DNA of 7,663 nucleotides from Candidatus Woesearchaeota archaeon (GTDB lineage Archaea > Nanobdellota > Nanobdellia > UBA10117): positions 1 to 7,663 of the forward strand of contig JAHFKX010000039.1 in the NCBI GenBank assembly GCA_023245115.1, given 5' to 3'. Each line of letters opens with the position of its first letter. Within the stretch, counting starts at the first letter, position 1. A program made the position numbers and the translations under genes. Below, one piece after another: positions 5,840 to 7,663 of this stretch. Under the pieces are notes generated by a model that was not told where the DNA came from, did not search any database, and saw only the letters and a program-made list of their open reading frames with translations.

Positions 5840-6661
5840 ATGACAAACGAAGCACAAGCAATGCGCTGGTACAAAAGACTAACAGTTTATCATTACCTAA
5901 TTGCTGTCCTTATATTTCTGGGAATTTTTTACATAATACATTCCACGAGGTTTGACTTAGCGTATCAACTTATACTTGCGCCCACAGTTGCGGTATTATT
6001 GGAAGCCGCGATTTCTAAATTAAAAGGCAAGCCAGCCCGACTGGAGTCTGCACTAATCTGTGGCCTGCTCGTTTCGCTTATCATGCCTTCGATTTATTTC
6101 GCCCTCGCCACAACAGCAGTAGCAATTCTGATAAAACACATCTTGCGCATAAATGGGAACCAAATATTTAACCCGGCCGCCGCCGGCATAGTTACCGTGT
6201 CTATAATTGCTGGCCTGCTAGGATTTGTTAACAGCAGTCCAGCAGAGTGGTGGGGCGCAACAAGTTTCTTAATTATCCCCTTTGGGCTTTTCATCGCGTG
6301 GAAAATCAGGCGGTTAGAACTTTCGCTAACTTTATTAGTAGTTTATTTCGCACTTTTAATATTGTCAGGTTTTACAAATGGAAGTTTTAACCTAAACTCA
6401 CTGTACGACATTGGAGTTTTCTTCTTCGCATTTTTCATGGTAACAGAACCAAAAACTTCTCTGGCAAGCAGAAATGGTAAAATTATTTCCGGCGCAATCC
6501 TTGCAAGCTTAATGTTCGCAGGCAATTATTTGCCTTTGCGCTACTTGACTGCAGACTGGTTCTTGGTTTCGCTAATGATAGCAAATATTTTTAACGCGGC
6601 TAACAGCACTGCTAGCACTATTTACAGGTTGATTGAACAAATATTTATAAAGTACGATTAA
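5840..6661 (+). CDS. NqrB/RnfD-like membrane protein (NQR2/RnfD family)
   Basis: This 273-aa polytopic protein, about 9-10 hydrophobic segments, resembles the NqrB/RnfD/RnfE family (PF03116). In Na+-NQR and Rnf complexes these subunits carry flavin and help couple electron transfer to ion pumping. Seen: INGNQIFNPAAAGIV (104-118), with the family's FNPAA signature; WWGATSFL (137-144); and FMVTEPKTSLAS (199-210), matching the conserved TEP.TS motif in a late helix. Bacterial RnfD is about 350 aa and NqrB about 410 aa, so this is a short version. In full complexes an (S/G)xAT-type Thr carries covalent FMN. Thr141 in GAT lies about where it might be, but the preceding residues are tryptophans, so flavinylation is unproven. 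No other Rnf/Nqr subunit, ApbE or ferredoxin gene is in view. The start is fixed by the TTTAAA box 26.5 nt upstream. Family likely, activity unknown. Confidence 0.75.
   Translation: MTNEAQAMRWYKRLTVYHYLIAVLIFLGIFYIIHSTRFDLAYQLILAPTVAVLLEAAISKLKGKPARLESALICGLLVSLIMPSIYFALATTAVAILIKHILRINGNQIFNPAAAGIVTVSIIAGLLGFVNSSPAEWWGATSFLIIPFGLFIAWKIRRLELSLTLLVVYFALLILSGFTNGSFNLNSLYDIGVFFFAFFMVTEPKTSLASRNGKIISGAILASLMFAGNYLPLRYLTADWFLVSLMIANIFNAANSTASTIYRLIEQIFIKYD
6644..6651 (+). promoter_or_regulatory. TATA box inside the 3' end of the NqrB/RnfD-like gene
   Basis: TTTATAAA is centred at 6647.5, within the last codons of the upstream gene. It is 25.5 nt from the ATG at 6673 but only 16.5 nt from the ATG at 6664, so it favours 6673 as a leaderless start. 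Confidence 0.5.
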
Positions 6662-6672
6662 CTATGCATACT

Positions 6673-7254
6673 ATGCAAACTGTCATCGAGGGGCTCACAC
6701 CCAACGCAGCGGCGGCCATTATAACTAACTACTTACAACACGACATAGAGCTAACAAAAAGAGATTTAATTGTTTTGGGGCATTTAACAGGTTCAGTAAA
6801 AAAACTTATAATCGACATAGCCAGGTTATCGAGAATATACACAAACTTTCCGTCAGTTAAAACAGAGTTCAATCGCATACACAACTTAAGTCTAGAACTA
6901 GCACGCGAAATATCTGAAAAAATAGCTGATGAAATAAATTTAGAACAACTTGTTGCAAAAAGCTCCTTAGCCCAAGCTAACGTCAGGAATCTCGACTTGG
7001 CGCGGCTACGAGCGCTAATTGGAAATAATGTTGAGCAGCTGGATACTGAAGCGGAGCGTTTGCTGAAATGGTTAGCTAAGATGGACAGGCTTCCACAACA
7101 CAGAGAAATTTTGCAAGATATGCGTACCCACCTTAACGTAATTATAGAAGCCAAAAATGATGATAAAATTCTTTCTACAGACATACTAAGCATTTCCACG
7201 GAAATATTAAACTACGAAGAACGGGCCAGGCGAATTGTTGCTGCTCGTCGTTAA
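6673..7254 (+). CDS. All-helical hypothetical protein (193 aa)
   Basis: I do not recognise the family. The protein is soluble, lacks cysteine, and appears alpha-helical nearly throughout. Amphipathic heptad-like stretches lie at about 30-58, 66-97, 98-140 and 170-191, as in a helical bundle or coiled-coil scaffold. The C-terminus is basic (EERARRIVAARR), and the middle has alternating acidic and basic residues. The frame is open to an ATG at 6664, only 2 nt after the upstream stop, but a TATA box lies 25.5 nt before the ATG at 6673, so I choose the shorter form. Read-through from the NqrB/RnfD-like gene is also possible given the spacing. Its stop overlaps that of the convergent membrane-protein gene. 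A structural or nucleic-acid-associated role is conceivable but not shown. Confidence 0.68.
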   Translation: MQTVIEGLTPNAAAAIITNYLQHDIELTKRDLIVLGHLTGSVKKLIIDIARLSRIYTNFPSVKTEFNRIHNLSLELAREISEKIADEINLEQLVAKSSLAQANVRNLDLARLRALIGNNVEQLDTEAERLLKWLAKMDRLPQHREILQDMRTHLNVIIEAKNDDKILSTDILSISTEILNYEERARRIVAARR

Positions 7255-7663
7255 AACTTCGGCATGTTTCTCATAGGTGGCAGGCCTTGCCCGCCAAACT
7301 GATTCTGTTCTGACATTCCCGTATCCATATTACTAAGACCTGCGTTCATGTCCGGCATGCCTGCCCCTAGCTCTGCGGAACCCATACTACCGCCGAGCCC
7401 TTCTTCCTCATCAGTTTTTGGCGCGGGTAGCGCCCGATCAACGGCTTCGGCCAAAAAATACCAGATTGGGAAGAACAGCAAGATTGCAAGCACTGTGTTC
7501 AAATTAACTTCGATAACTCCGTAGTAAATTGGTGTTGCAACAATCGCAAAGTACGAAATTTCCCGTATCCTGCCAATATAATGTGCAATCGACTTTGCCT
7601 GTGCAGATTCTTTCATAATAAAAACTCCGTATGCCAAAAAAAATATGCCTACTATTAATTTAA
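7251..7663 (-). CDS. Membrane protein with Met/Gly-rich C-terminal tail, open at right edge
   Basis: The visible part is up to 136 aa. In frame, hydrophobic residues continue from a TTG at 7637 to the window edge (LIVGIFFLAYGVFIM), forming an apparent membrane helix. I therefore treat the gene as 5'-truncated by the window. Two further hydrophobic segments follow (ISYFAIVATPIYYGVIEV and TVLAILLFFPIWYFLAEAV). An acidic turn (KTDEEEG) comes next. The last 50 or so residues are a low-complexity Gly/Met/Asn-rich tail (GSMGSAELGAGMPDMNAGL and onward) with seven methionines. An alternative is a true start at the ATG at 7616, which has GGAG 8 nt upstream and an AT-rich box about 27 nt away, giving 121 aa with two membrane helices. 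Family not recognised. Met-rich tails can bind soft metals or act as disordered interaction segments, but nothing here proves either. Convergent with the helical gene. Confidence 0.68.
   Translation of the reverse strand, partial: KLIVGIFFLAYGVFIMKESAQAKSIAHYIGRIREISYFAIVATPIYYGVIEVNLNTVLAILLFFPIWYFLAEAVDRALPAPKTDEEEGLGGSMGSAELGAGMPDMNAGLSNMDTGMSEQNQFGGQGLPPMRNMPKF

Noticed and set aside
6729..7199. A 156-aa minus-strand frame inside the helical gene
   Set aside because: Its Ser/Leu-rich composition is typical of the reverse complement of helical coding sequence, and it has no start signal.
1..7663. CRISPR, tRNA/rRNA, insertion sequences, toxin-antitoxin or phage modules
   Set aside because: I saw no spaced direct repeats, cloverleaf-like stretches, transposase motifs or terminal inverted repeats. 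The small genes do not pair like toxin-antitoxin operons.

Overview
The window reads as a piece of an archaeal chromosome, most likely from a small-genome DPANN-type lineage. The phylum cannot be fixed from this stretch. Three things point that way. Compact genes carry archaeal TATA-like boxes (TTTAAA or TTTATAAA) centred 25-27 nt upstream of the start codon, the signature of leaderless transcription, and Shine-Dalgarno sequences are almost absent. A TctA-like membrane protein of the archaeal COG1784 type is present. So is a long HTH regulator with Lrp/AsnC-like features. There is no rRNA, tRNA, CRISPR array, insertion sequence or phage module.

Layout, left to right: (1) a minus-strand nucleoside 2-deoxyribosyltransferase-like gene (17-466), preceded upstream by a small remnant (491-568) that copies the C-terminal tail of the nearby regulator; (2) a 77-aa basic small ORF (615-848, +); (3) a 393-aa HTH regulator (911-2092, -) divergent from a membrane-anchored thrombospondin-type-3 calcium-binding mini-protein (2148-2462, +); (4) an unrecognised 110-aa gene (2507-2839, +), then the TctA-like permease (2893-4098, +) and an unrecognised 153-aa gene (4139-4600, +); (5) a DJ-1/PfpI-family gene (4668-5210, -) and a membrane-anchored extracytoplasmic protein (5278-5787, -); (6) divergent from the latter, an NqrB/RnfD-like membrane protein (5840-6661, +) followed by an all-helical gene (6673-7254, +); (7) converging on it, a membrane protein with a Met/Gly-rich tail that stays open to the right edge (7251-7663, -).

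Most genes look individually transcribed, each behind its own TATA box, so classic operon logic is weak. The strongest regulatory pairing is the anchored extracytoplasmic protein with the NqrB/RnfD-like protein. One palindromic TTTAAA box lies exactly midway between their start codons, 26.5 nt from each, which suggests co-expression. The TATA spacing also corrects several start codons (466, 5787 and 6673 instead of longer versions).

No defence system, toxin-antitoxin pair or biosynthetic cluster could be demonstrated. The most unusual items are the duplicated C-terminal tail with a stop-embedded TATA box, the symmetric divergent promoter, and the NqrB/RnfD-type subunit standing alone without other Rnf/Nqr subunits in view.
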